From the NCBI GenBank assembly GCA_903913175.1, contig CAIWKF010000054.1, positions 1 to 7,970 of the forward strand: 7,970 bases of DNA, written 5' to 3'. Position numbers and translations under genes: made by a program. Source of the DNA: Candidatus Staskawiczbacteria bacterium. Lineage in GTDB: Bacteria; Patescibacteriota; Minisyncoccia; Minisyncoccales; Staskawiczbacteraceae. Positions within the stretch are counted from its first letter, which is position 1. Every line of letters starts with the position of its first letter. Positions 1 through 5,285 of this stretch are shown here, in pieces. The notes beneath the pieces were generated by a model. It was not told the DNA's origin and ran no database searches. It was given only the letters and a program-made list of their open reading frames with translations.

Positions 1-507
1 ACAATCTTTATCAGTTTTACAAACAGAAAAAATCAAAAGATAATTTTCAAAATGTCGATATTAAAAAGAAAATTTCAGTCAGTTTTTCAGGGGTTAATCA
101 AACACCCATTTCGGTCAGATAGTTATATGATTTGACACGCAACTGTTAGAGGTAAAAAAGTTGTTTCAGGTGAAAAATATGTAGCTGATAAAGAGCTTGC
201 AAGTGGAGAAAAACCTAATTCTAAGGATGTAAAGAAAGTTTTAGATAAGGTTAATAGCTTAATACAAACCAAAGCAGAACTTGTTGATAAGTTTATAAAA
301 AGTGGGAATAATGAAGGATCTAATTTTCTTAATAGCCAATCAGCAAATGAATTTTTAGATAATGAAATGTTAAAAAGTTATAAAGCTGAGCTTGATGGGC
401 AAATGAATAAAACAAAAATTTCTAAAAATCATCTTAAAGAAATAGAAGAAAAAATTAATAATGGTATTAAAACATTAAATACAATTGAAAAAACTTTTGA
501 AAAGTAA
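1..507 (+). pseudogene. Disrupted or recoded lysine-rich helical protein, 3' part
   Basis: I do not recognise this protein. From 136 to the TAA at 505-507 the frame is open for 123 codons with clear coding character: A/T third positions and a Lys/Glu/Asn-rich, probably coiled-coil product beginning HATVRGKKVVSGEKY and ending NTIEKTFEK. The same frame is open from base 1 but is cut by TGA at 133-135. No ATG, GTG or TTG lies between that TGA and the ATG at 367, which would give only 46 residues. The other two frames also stop nearby (TAG 120-122, TGA 128-130), so a single indel cannot join an upstream frame to the downstream one. Upstream of 120 the third frame also looks codable (NLYQFYKQKKSKDN near its start). 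It may be a decayed gene, a TGG-to-TGA nonsense change, or an assembly fault. It ends at the terminator at 531-560. Confidence that 136-507 is or was coding is fair; the function is unknown. Confidence 0.5.
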
Positions 508-530
508 TCAAAGTAAAAATATACATTTTA

Positions 531-560
531 AAAAGCGTCTTTCGAAAGAAAGACGCTTTT
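531..560. terminator. Bidirectional rho-independent terminator between convergent genes
   Basis: A perfect 13-bp stem (531-543 with 548-560) is closed by a GAAA tetraloop at 544-547. The top strand ends in TTTT followed by AGTTTT; the bottom strand ends in a run of five T. It lies 23 nt after the stop of the left-end reading frame and about 35 nt past the stop of the minus-strand lipoprotein gene, so it can end both transcripts. Confidence 0.9.
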
Positions 561-561
561 A

Positions 562-586
562 GTTTTGCAAACACAATCTGCAAAAC
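562..586. repeat. Small inverted repeat beside the terminator
   Basis: An 8-bp stem, GTTTTGCA at 562-569 and TGCAAAAC at 579-586, encloses a 9-nt loop. It lies between the lipoprotein stop codon and the main terminator, so in the minus-strand transcript it forms just before that terminator. It may protect the 3' end or act as an accessory terminator. No T-run follows it on the minus strand. Confidence 0.45.
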
Positions 587-595
587 CTTAAAATA

Positions 596-1702
596 TTAGT
601 TGCACGAGCCACACGGGGATGGTGCAACTTTTTTTACTACCGACTGGGCCACGGGGGTGGGAATATTATTCACCACCACTTTTGTCTCCGGAACCGTCAC
701 ACTGATATTTACCACAGGTGCGGGTGACGGTTCCGGAGCAGGAATTGAAACTTTTGGCTTTGAAGTCTCATTTGTTTCAATCCATTGGAACGCCTCAAAT
801 GCCCGAGTTTTAATTAGCTCGTTAGAGCTAACCATTGCCCGTTGAAGGCTGGGTTTGGACGGCGATCCAATCTGAACTAGGCAATCCCGTGCCCATTCGC
901 GCGTTTCTTTCTCTTCCACAAAGAGGAGAATTAAATCGTCAACAGCTTCATAGCCAATATTGACAATTGCGCGCATAGCACGAGCCTTCACGTCAGCCAA
1001 TTTTTTGGCGTCGGAAGACGCGGGAATAGTGGCAGGGCTTTTTATGGCCCCAAGAATAACCTTGACTGAGGCTTTTCCAACGCCAAGGTTTCTGGGGTCA
1101 AGGTCACGCGACAAAGCATTCATTGCCGTGTCGGCGACATCATTGTCGGCAAGCATGTTCACGAGAAGCTTGTAGGCTTTCTCGTTATGGCTTTGTGCCA
1201 CACACAAGATGAAAATCCTGCGTTGCCGAGCATCACCATCCTTGGACAAAAGCTCTAGCGGAACTATTCCTTGTTCCAGCTTGAGTTTGTCTTCCATGAC
1301 TTTGGCTGTAGCCGCGTCTTCAAGACGCTTTTTTTCGTCTCGCCGAGCGATCTCGAGTTCGAGCTCGCCTTTCTTGGTCGTCAATTCACTGACAGCCAAT
1401 TTGAGCTCGTCTTTGCGTTCTTTTAGGCCAGCCACTGCTTGAGTAGCGACCGCACTTTCGGCGGTTTTTTGGCGAAGCTGGGCTTCAAACCAGTCCACTC
1501 GCGCGGATAGGTTGTTGACCACTTTTTTTGATTCATCGAGCTTCTTCTGAAGCTCAATGTTATCGCGAGAGAATTGGTCTCTCTCTGTGGTCAAGGCACT
1601 AACCTTGGCCACTAACTCATTGAGTTTAGCAAGGCCACCATCGCCGCAACCAAGGCAGACGACGAACAAAAACGACACCACTAAAAGATTTGTACGGTTC
1701 AT
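596..1702 (-). CDS. Predicted lipoprotein with coiled coil, HEAT-like repeats and Pro/Val-rich tail
   Basis: 368 aa; I do not recognise a specific family. The start at 1702 is chosen because a perfect AAGGAGG lies 7 nt upstream and the N-terminus then becomes a type II signal peptide: Asn-Arg-Thr, a hydrophobic core, and VVCLGC with the probable lipidated Cys19. Residues about 25-145 are a charged heptad-like coiled coil. Residues about 145-310 are short Ala/Leu helices resembling HEAT repeats (for example around ARAMRAIVNIG and EWARDCLVQIG). Residues 313-361 are Pro/Val/Ser-rich and low in complexity, and the protein ends CGSCN. It is likely anchored outside the cytoplasmic membrane as a scaffold or binding protein; this is inferred from architecture. 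G+C is clearly higher and codons more G/C-ending than in every neighbour, and it alone has a strong ribosome binding site, which points to transfer or a chimeric join. An upstream in-frame ATG at 1789 would add 29 residues and bury the signal peptide, so it is rejected. Confidence 0.8.
   Translation of the reverse strand: MNRTNLLVVSFLFVVCLGCGDGGLAKLNELVAKVSALTTERDQFSRDNIELQKKLDESKKVVNNLSARVDWFEAQLRQKTAESAVATQAVAGLKERKDELKLAVSELTTKKGELELEIARRDEKKRLEDAATAKVMEDKLKLEQGIVPLELLSKDGDARQRRIFILCVAQSHNEKAYKLLVNMLADNDVADTAMNALSRDLDPRNLGVGKASVKVILGAIKSPATIPASSDAKKLADVKARAMRAIVNIGYEAVDDLILLFVEEKETREWARDCLVQIGSPSKPSLQRAMVSSNELIKTRAFEAFQWIETNETSKPKVSIPAPEPSPAPVVNISVTVPETKVVVNNIPTPVAQSVVKKVAPSPCGSCN
598..636 (+). 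terminator. Possible second + strand terminator overlapping the lipoprotein 3' end
   Basis: An 8-bp stem (AGTTGCAC 598-605 with GTGCAACT 622-629) with a 16-nt loop is followed on the + strand by seven T at 630-636. It would stop + strand read-through that passed the hairpin at 531-560. It overlaps the last codons of the minus-strand gene, and the long loop makes it weak. Confidence 0.35.
686..738. repeat. 15-bp perfect inverted repeat inside the lipoprotein gene
   Basis: CTCCGGAACCGTCAC at 686-700 is the exact reverse complement of 724-738, with a 23-nt spacer. In the minus-strand mRNA it would form a stable G+C-rich stem within the codons of the Pro/Val-rich tail (residues about 321-340). 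The two arms encode different peptides in this frame, so the symmetry is not explained by a repeated protein motif. Confidence 0.75.
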
Positions 1703-1709
1703 TAAAGAA

Positions 1710-1716
1710 CCTCCTT
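1710..1716 (-). promoter_or_regulatory. Strong Shine-Dalgarno that fixes the lipoprotein start
   Basis: AAGGAGG on the minus strand sits 7 nt before the ATG at 1702. It decides the start. None of the other genes in the window has a comparable site. Confidence 0.9.
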
Positions 1717-1739
1717 CAAAAAATAAACACGGAGAAACT

Positions 1740-1773
1740 GATTGTAAGGTGCGATACCGCAGGAGAAACAATC
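1740..1773 (-). promoter_or_regulatory. Structured 5' leader of the lipoprotein mRNA
   Basis: Within the roughly 80-nt leader, GATTGT pairs with ACAATC (1740-1745 with 1768-1773), and an inner stem TGCG/CGCA (1750-1753 with 1758-1761) closes a 4-nt loop. The 8-mer GTTTCTCC (minus strand) occurs twice, at 1762-1769 and 1731-1738. The structure lies between the promoter and the ribosome binding site, where a regulatory or mRNA-stabilising element could act. I do not recognise a known riboswitch. Confidence 0.4.
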
Positions 1774-1790
1774 TCAAGGGTAATGACAAT

Positions 1791-1819
1791 ATTATATCAT
1801 AATTTTATAATCGTGTCAA
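1791..1819 (-). promoter_or_regulatory. Consensus sigma-70-type promoter for the lipoprotein gene
   Basis: On the minus strand TTGACA (1814-1819) and TATAAT (1791-1796) are separated by exactly 17 bp, a full match to the vegetative consensus. The predicted start near 1784 gives a leader of about 80 nt. Expression should be strong and constitutive unless the leader restrains it. Confidence 0.85.
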
Positions 1820-1837
1820 TACATATTGCACAATCTC

Positions 1838-1866
1838 TTGATTAATTTAATTTTTTAAGGTAAAGT
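1838..1866 (+). promoter_or_regulatory. Possible promoter for the small basic protein gene
   Basis: TTGATT (1838-1843) and TAAAGT (1861-1866) are 17 bp apart, each matching four of six consensus bases, about 30 nt before the ATG at 1897. The AT-rich context makes chance matches likely. It would be divergent from the lipoprotein promoter. Confidence 0.4.
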
Positions 1867-1896
1867 ATAGACATTACTAATTAAGTTACAAAAAGT

Positions 1897-2154
1897 ATGA
1901 AAACATTAAAAAATTCTGATAGAAAATTTATTAGATTAGAAAAATCTAGAATTAGGAAAAAGTTTTGGGATGTCAAAAAACAAGAAGAAGCAATTACAGA
2001 ACTTTATAAAAGAGTTTTGGGTGATCCAACCGCCAAAGCTGTGGAGTCAAAAAAGCCTGCTAAAAAACAGGTAAAAGTGGCCCAGAAACAAAATAAAGGA
2101 AAAGCTAAAGAAGAAAAGGGTGGAAAAATGAAAAACAAAAAGAAAAATAAATAG
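1897..2154 (+). CDS. Small lysine-rich basic protein of unknown function
   Basis: 85 aa, unrecognised. Residues 1 to about 45 are probably helical and mix basic and acidic residues (MKTLKNSDRKFIRLEKSRIR, then FWDVKKQEEAITELYKRVLG). Residues about 48-85 are a disordered tail of Lys, Ala, Glu and Gln ending in KNKKKNK. The strong positive charge suggests RNA, ribosome or DNA binding; this is inference from composition only. There is no signal peptide or membrane segment. No Shine-Dalgarno precedes the ATG. The stop is TAG, the only TAG among the intact genes here. A hairpin follows at 2161 and the NIF3-family gene starts 49 nt downstream on the same strand. Codon use matches the + strand neighbours, so it appears native. 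The lysine-rich tail uses AAA/AAG runs that could be prone to slippage. Confidence 0.75.
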   Translation: MKTLKNSDRKFIRLEKSRIRKKFWDVKKQEEAITELYKRVLGDPTAKAVESKKPAKKQVKVAQKQNKGKAKEEKGGKMKNKKKNK

Positions 2155-2160
2155 AATTTT

Positions 2161-2189
2161 AAAGGCGTAATAGTTTTATTACGTCTTTT
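2161..2189 (+). terminator. Hairpin terminator or attenuator between the basic protein and NIF3 genes
   Basis: A 12-bp stem with one G-U pair (2161-2172 with 2177-2188) and a GTTT loop ends in CTTTT. It begins 6 nt after the stop at 2154 and ends 15 nt before the next ATG. The T-run is short, so partial termination with read-through into the NIF3-family gene is possible; no separate promoter for that gene is visible. Confidence 0.6.
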
Positions 2190-2203
2190 AAAAACTAAAA
2201 AAT

Positions 2204-3163
2204 ATGAAAATTCAAGATATACAAAATTTATCAATAAAAATGGGAATTGCGGTGGACTTTAGAGGTCAAGCTGGAGTGGCTAAATTTTTGGAAAACAAAA
2301 AAAAGAAGTTTTCTAGCCTACCTGAAGACTTAAAAGAAGAATTTGACAAAGAAGAATTAGGAAATCCTTATTTGGATTCAAGAGTTTATAATATTGCAGA
2401 TGACAAAGAAATTAAAAAAGTTTTAGTTGGTATTGATATTGGGGTGGCAGAAATTTTAATGGCTAAAGAACTAGGTGATATAGACTTGGTAATTTCTCAC
2501 CATCCTATTGGTAAGGGTTTGGCACAGTTGGCAGATGTTATGAGTTTACAGTGCGATGTTTTAAATTTTTATGGCGTACCAATTAATATTGCCGAAGGTT
2601 TAATGCGTGAAAGAATTTCAGAAGTTGCAAGAGGAGTTAACGCTTCAAATCATCAAAGAACAGTAGATTCAGCTAAAATTCTAAAAGTTAATTTAATGAA
2701 TTCTCATACGCCTTGTGATAATTTGGCTGCAAAATTTTTAAAAAATATTTTAGATAATTTACCAGAAGAAAAAAAACCAGAAACAGTTGGTGAATTAATA
2801 AATATTTTAAAAAGTATTCCAGAATATAAAGAAGCTATAAAAATTGGTGTAGGACCAAAAATTTTTGTGGGAAGCGCAGAAAACAGATGTGGTAAAATTG
2901 CTTTATCAGAAATTACTGGTGGTACAGAGGGTTCACCAAAACTTTACGAAAAAATAGCTCAAGCTGGAATTGGAACAGTGGTGGGAATGCATATTTCTGA
3001 AGAACATAAAAAAGAAGCAGAGTCAGCCCATTTAAATGTAGTAATTGCTGGACATATTTCCTCAGATTCTTTAGGGGTAAACTTGCTTATGGATGAACTT
3101 GAAAAAAATGGCATTGAAATTATTTCGTGTTCTGGCTTTACCCGCTTTTCCCGCGCAAAATAA
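2204..3163 (+). CDS. NIF3/DUF34-family metal-binding protein
   Basis: 319 aa, the NIF3 (YbgI/YqfO-like, often annotated GTP cyclohydrolase 1 type 2) family: cytoplasmic proteins with a dinuclear metal site and no firmly established reaction. Motifs run in the family order. Residues 1 to about 70 are a charged helical extension. VLVGIDIGVAEILMAKEL leads into ISHHP with metal ligands His99 and His100. Next comes HTPCD (168-172), equivalent to the HTNLD motif, with Asp172. Last is AGHISSD with His284 and Asp288; in E. coli YbgI the last ligand is Glu in GHYESE, so this is a conservative change. The charged N-terminal extension, as I recall, is typical of NIF3 proteins from Candidate Phyla Radiation bacteria. 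The start follows a short AT leader without a Shine-Dalgarno. The stop is TAA and the bidirectional terminator follows. The family is confident; the substrate is unknown. Confidence 0.88.
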   Translation: MKIQDIQNLSIKMGIAVDFRGQAGVAKFLENKKKKFSSLPEDLKEEFDKEELGNPYLDSRVYNIADDKEIKKVLVGIDIGVAEILMAKELGDIDLVISHHPIGKGLAQLADVMSLQCDVLNFYGVPINIAEGLMRERISEVARGVNASNHQRTVDSAKILKVNLMNSHTPCDNLAAKFLKNILDNLPEEKKPETVGELINILKSIPEYKEAIKIGVGPKIFVGSAENRCGKIALSEITGGTEGSPKLYEKIAQAGIGTVVGMHISEEHKKEAESAHLNVVIAGHISSDSLGVNLLMDELEKNGIEIISCSGFTRFSRAK

Positions 3164-3177
3164 AGTATAACTAAAGT

Positions 3178-3209
3178 AAAAAATAACCTTTTTATAAGGT
3201 TATTTTTTT
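3178..3209. terminator. Bidirectional terminator between the NIF3 gene and the tRNA unit
   Basis: A 10-bp stem (AAATAACCTT 3181-3190 with 3196-3205) and TTTAT loop are flanked by an A-run on the left and a T-run through 3209 on the right. It can end the + strand NIF3 transcript and the minus-strand tRNA transcript, which finishes at 3212. Confidence 0.88.
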
Positions 3210-3211
3210 GT

Positions 3212-3285
3212 TGGAGCGGGTAAGGAGAGTCGAACTCCTTTCATTAGCTTGGAAAGCTAAGGTAATACCGGTATACGATACCCGC
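3212..3285 (-). tRNA. tRNA-Gly (anticodon UCC)
   Basis: 74 nt including an encoded CCA. The acceptor GCGGGTA pairs with TACCCGC; the discriminator is T. The D arm has a 3-bp stem and a GG-containing loop. The anticodon stem TTAGC/GCTAA holds the loop TTTCCAA, giving anticodon TCC, which reads GGA and by wobble other Gly codons. The variable loop is TGAA. The T arm is AGGAG-TTCGACT-CTCCT. It is the second gene of a minus-strand unit behind tRNA-Pro and ends directly at a terminator. Confidence 0.95.
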
Positions 3286-3330
3286 CTACGCCTGCGAGCT
3301 TCGGCGGGGCAAGCCCGCTAAAACTACTTG
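3286..3330. repeat. GC-rich spacer with hairpin between the two tRNAs
   Basis: This 45-nt spacer is much richer in G+C than other intergenic DNA. It contains a 5-bp hairpin (GCGGG 3304-3308 with CCCGC 3314-3318) and starts with CTACGC, a hexamer also found in the spacers at 3423 and 5746. It may be a dispersed intergenic repeat or a processing signal for separating the tRNAs. Confidence 0.4.
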
Positions 3331-3401
3331 TCGGGGTGCTGAGAATCGGACTCAGGCTGTACGCTCCCAAAGCGCACGTACTACCATTATACGACACCCC
3401 G
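3331..3401 (-). tRNA. tRNA-Pro (anticodon UGG)
   Basis: 71 nt without CCA; the genome reads CAA after the discriminator A, so the CCA end must be added by an enzyme. The acceptor CGGGGTG pairs with CACCCCG and has the C1-G72 pair usual for bacterial tRNA-Pro. The D arm is GTAT/GTAC with a GG loop. The anticodon stem TGCGC/GCGTA (one G-U) holds TTTGGGA, giving anticodon TGG. The variable loop is CAGC. The T arm is CTGAG-TCCGATT-CTCAG, where C replaces the near-universal T at position 55. It is the first gene of the tRNA unit. Confidence 0.93.
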
Positions 3402-3433
3402 ATATTATTTTAATATATATCGCTACGCTAATA

Positions 3434-3462
3434 AATATAGCATTTTTATTATGGAAAGTCAA
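3434..3462 (-). promoter_or_regulatory. Promoter of the tRNA-Pro/tRNA-Gly unit
   Basis: On the minus strand TTGACT (3457-3462) and TATATT (3434-3439) are 17 bp apart and match ten of twelve consensus bases. The predicted start near 3427 falls in CGTAGCG, a G+C-rich discriminator in AT-rich DNA, as is common for growth-rate-controlled stable RNA promoters. The leader to tRNA-Pro is about 26 nt. Confidence 0.75.
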
Positions 3463-3517
3463 AAAGTTTTAATAGAAACTTACAGACATTTATACACATA
3501 TTGATTTTTTTTATTTG

Positions 3518-3526
3518 TGGTATAAT
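3518..3526 (+). promoter_or_regulatory. Extended -10 promoter for pilB, probably leaderless
   Basis: TGGTATAAT is a perfect extended -10 element. It ends only 6 nt before the ATG at 3533, so transcription would begin at or beside the start codon. No good -35 lies at normal spacing (TTGATT at 3501-3506 is 14 bp away), which fits extended -10 promoters. The inference is a leaderless mRNA. Confidence 0.65.
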
Positions 3527-3532
3527 AAAATA

Positions 3533-5284
3533 ATGAAAATAGATCAAGAGCGTTTAAAAAAGTTTCTTTTAGATGCTAATTTAGTTACAAAATCTCAGCT
3601 TGATAGAGCTTTAGAGAAAAGTGAAAAAACTAATCAAAAATTGGGTAGAATTTTAGTTTCTGATGGTTTGGCTAAAGAAGAAGACATAGTAAAGCTTGAA
3701 GCATATATTTTAGGTATTCCATTTATAAATATAGAAAAGGAAAATATTGCTCCAGATATTTTAAAAATTATTCCAGAACCAATTGCAAGAGCACACAACA
3801 TTATTGCTTTTAGAAAAAATGAGAATAATTTAGAAGTAGCTATGATAGACCCCGAAGACTTAAGAACTATTGAGTTTATTAAAAAAACAAATACTTCTTT
3901 AAGTATTTTGCCAAGATTAACTACTCAAGAAAGTATAAAAAATGCTTTATATCAATATCAAAAAACCTTAGAAATAGAATTTGGAGAAATTATTAAGCAA
4001 GACTCAAGTGAAATAAAGCACATAAAAGAAGATGATTCTTTTGAAGCAAGAGAAGAGCTGCAAAAAGTAGCTGAAGAAATACCTGTTATTAAAATTGTTG
4101 ATACTTTATTAAAACATGCAATTTTGCAAAGGGCATCTGATGTGCATGTTGAACCATTAGAAAAAGAAGTTGTTGTAAGGTATAGAATTGATGGAATTTT
4201 AAGAGATGTTATGAGTCTACCTGCTACAGCATCATCTGGAATTGTAGCTAGAATAAAAGTTCTTTCTAACTTAAAGTTAGATGAACATAGGCTTCCTCAG
4301 GATGGTAGATTTAAAATTGAAACAGAGGATTATAAATATTCTGTTAGGGTTTCAATTTTGCCAATTTTTAATGGTGAAAAAATTGTAATGAGAATGCTTG
4401 CAGAAGGAAATAAAATTAATACTTTAGAAAGTTTGGGCTTATCTGGACATTTTTTAGAAATTGTAAAAGAAAACTTATTAAGACCTTCTGGTATGATTTT
4501 GGTCACAGGGCCTACTGGTTCAGGAAAAACAACAACTTTATATTCTATGATGGAAATTTTAAATACTCCAGATGTAAATATTTCTACAATTGAAGATCCA
4601 ATTGAATATAGAATGCCAAGAGTCAACCAAACTCAGGCAAATTCAAAAATTGGGTTAACATTTTCAGCTGGGCTTAGATCTTTGGTAAGGCAAGATCCAG
4701 ATATTATTATGGTTGGAGAAATTAGAGATAATGAAACAGCAAGTTTGGCAATTAATGCGGCTTTAACTGGTCACCAAGTTTTATCTACACTGCACACAAC
4801 GCAAGCAGCAGGAGCTATACCGCGACTTATTGATATGGATTGTGAACCATTTTTAATTTCTTCAACTTTAAATTTAGTAATTGCCCAGAGATTGGTTAGG
4901 AAATTTTCAGGAGAAAAAGAAAAATATAAGCCAACGCCTGCCGAATTAAAAGATATAGCAAAACATTGTGATTTAGAAAGAGTTTTACAATTTTTAAAAG
5001 ATGAAAAATCAATTGACCAAAAAGCAGATATAAAAGATATTGTTTTTTATAAACCAAAATCATCTCCTGGATCAACTGATGGGTATAGGGGCAGGCTTGG
5101 AATTTTTGAAATTCTTCCAATAACAGAAAGTCTAAAAAATTTAATTATAAAAAAAGCTAATTCAGATGAAATTACAGCCTGTGCTGTGAAAGAAGGCATG
5201 CGTATTATGATTGAAGATGGTTTTGTCAAAGCCGCTCAAGGTTTAACTTCTTTAGAAGAAGTCTTAAGAGTTATTACTGAATAA
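3533..5284 (+). CDS. pilB: Type IV pilus assembly ATPase PilB (GspE/PilB family)
   Basis: 583 aa, normal length for the family. PilB is the cytoplasmic hexameric ATPase that powers pilin polymerisation at the inner membrane. Residues about 1-150 form a type II secretion E-like N-terminal (MshEN) domain. The catalytic core follows: an Asp box ASDVHVEP (201-208), Walker A GPTGSGKT (326-333, Lys332), an atypical Walker B DPDIIMVGE (388-396, Glu396), and a His box from GHQ (413) to LHTT (His421). The four-Cys zinc motif between AQRLVRK and GYRGRLGIFEIL is missing: both CxxC pairs are replaced (by SGEKE and SSPGSTD), leaving one Cys in the segment. ATG 3533 is preferred to an upstream TTG at 3515, because that TTG lies upstream of the -10 box and would not be in the transcript. 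ybeY follows after 1 nt. A secretion ATPase role is possible, but in this lineage a pilus role is likelier. Confidence 0.92.
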   Translation: MKIDQERLKKFLLDANLVTKSQLDRALEKSEKTNQKLGRILVSDGLAKEEDIVKLEAYILGIPFINIEKENIAPDILKIIPEPIARAHNIIAFRKNENNLEVAMIDPEDLRTIEFIKKTNTSLSILPRLTTQESIKNALYQYQKTLEIEFGEIIKQDSSEIKHIKEDDSFEAREELQKVAEEIPVIKIVDTLLKHAILQRASDVHVEPLEKEVVVRYRIDGILRDVMSLPATASSGIVARIKVLSNLKLDEHRLPQDGRFKIETEDYKYSVRVSILPIFNGEKIVMRMLAEGNKINTLESLGLSGHFLEIVKENLLRPSGMILVTGPTGSGKTTTLYSMMEILNTPDVNISTIEDPIEYRMPRVNQTQANSKIGLTFSAGLRSLVRQDPDIIMVGEIRDNETASLAINAALTGHQVLSTLHTTQAAGAIPRLIDMDCEPFLISSTLNLVIAQRLVRKFSGEKEKYKPTPAELKDIAKHCDLERVLQFLKDEKSIDQKADIKDIVFYKPKSSPGSTDGYRGRLGIFEILPITESLKNLIIKKANSDEITACAVKEGMRIMIEDGFVKAAQGLTSLEEVLRVITE

Positions 5285-5285
5285 T

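Noticed and set aside
127..135. Genetic-code change with TGA read as Gly or Trp
   Set aside because: The intact genes use TGG for Trp and none contains an internal TGA, so one TGA in a possibly decayed gene is insufficient evidence.
132..160. TTGACA at 132-137 as a -35 box
   Set aside because: No -10-like hexamer occurs at 15-19 bp spacing, and it lies in apparently coding DNA.
1347..1368. Near-palindrome around CTCGAGTTCGAG in the lipoprotein gene
   Set aside because: It has a mismatch and reflects alternating Glu/Leu/Arg codons of the coiled coil, so no special role is needed.
600..1442. Several + strand open frames opposite the lipoprotein gene
   Set aside because: They are antisense to a gene with a signal peptide, ribosome site and consensus promoter, and their products are Ser/Thr/Phe-rich shadow sequences without motifs.
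1703..1789. Upstream ATG at 1789 as the lipoprotein start
   Set aside because: It would place 29 basic/hydrophobic residues before the signal peptide, lies within a few bases of the predicted transcription start, and ignores the perfect Shine-Dalgarno before 1702.
2004..2234. Minus-strand frame of 76 residues rich in Phe
   Set aside because: It is the complement of the lysine-rich codons of the small basic protein; the Phe-rich composition is the expected shadow.
3515..3532. TTG at 3515 as the pilB start
   Set aside because: It overlaps and precedes the -10 element, so it would be outside the transcript, and adds only six residues with no family counterpart.
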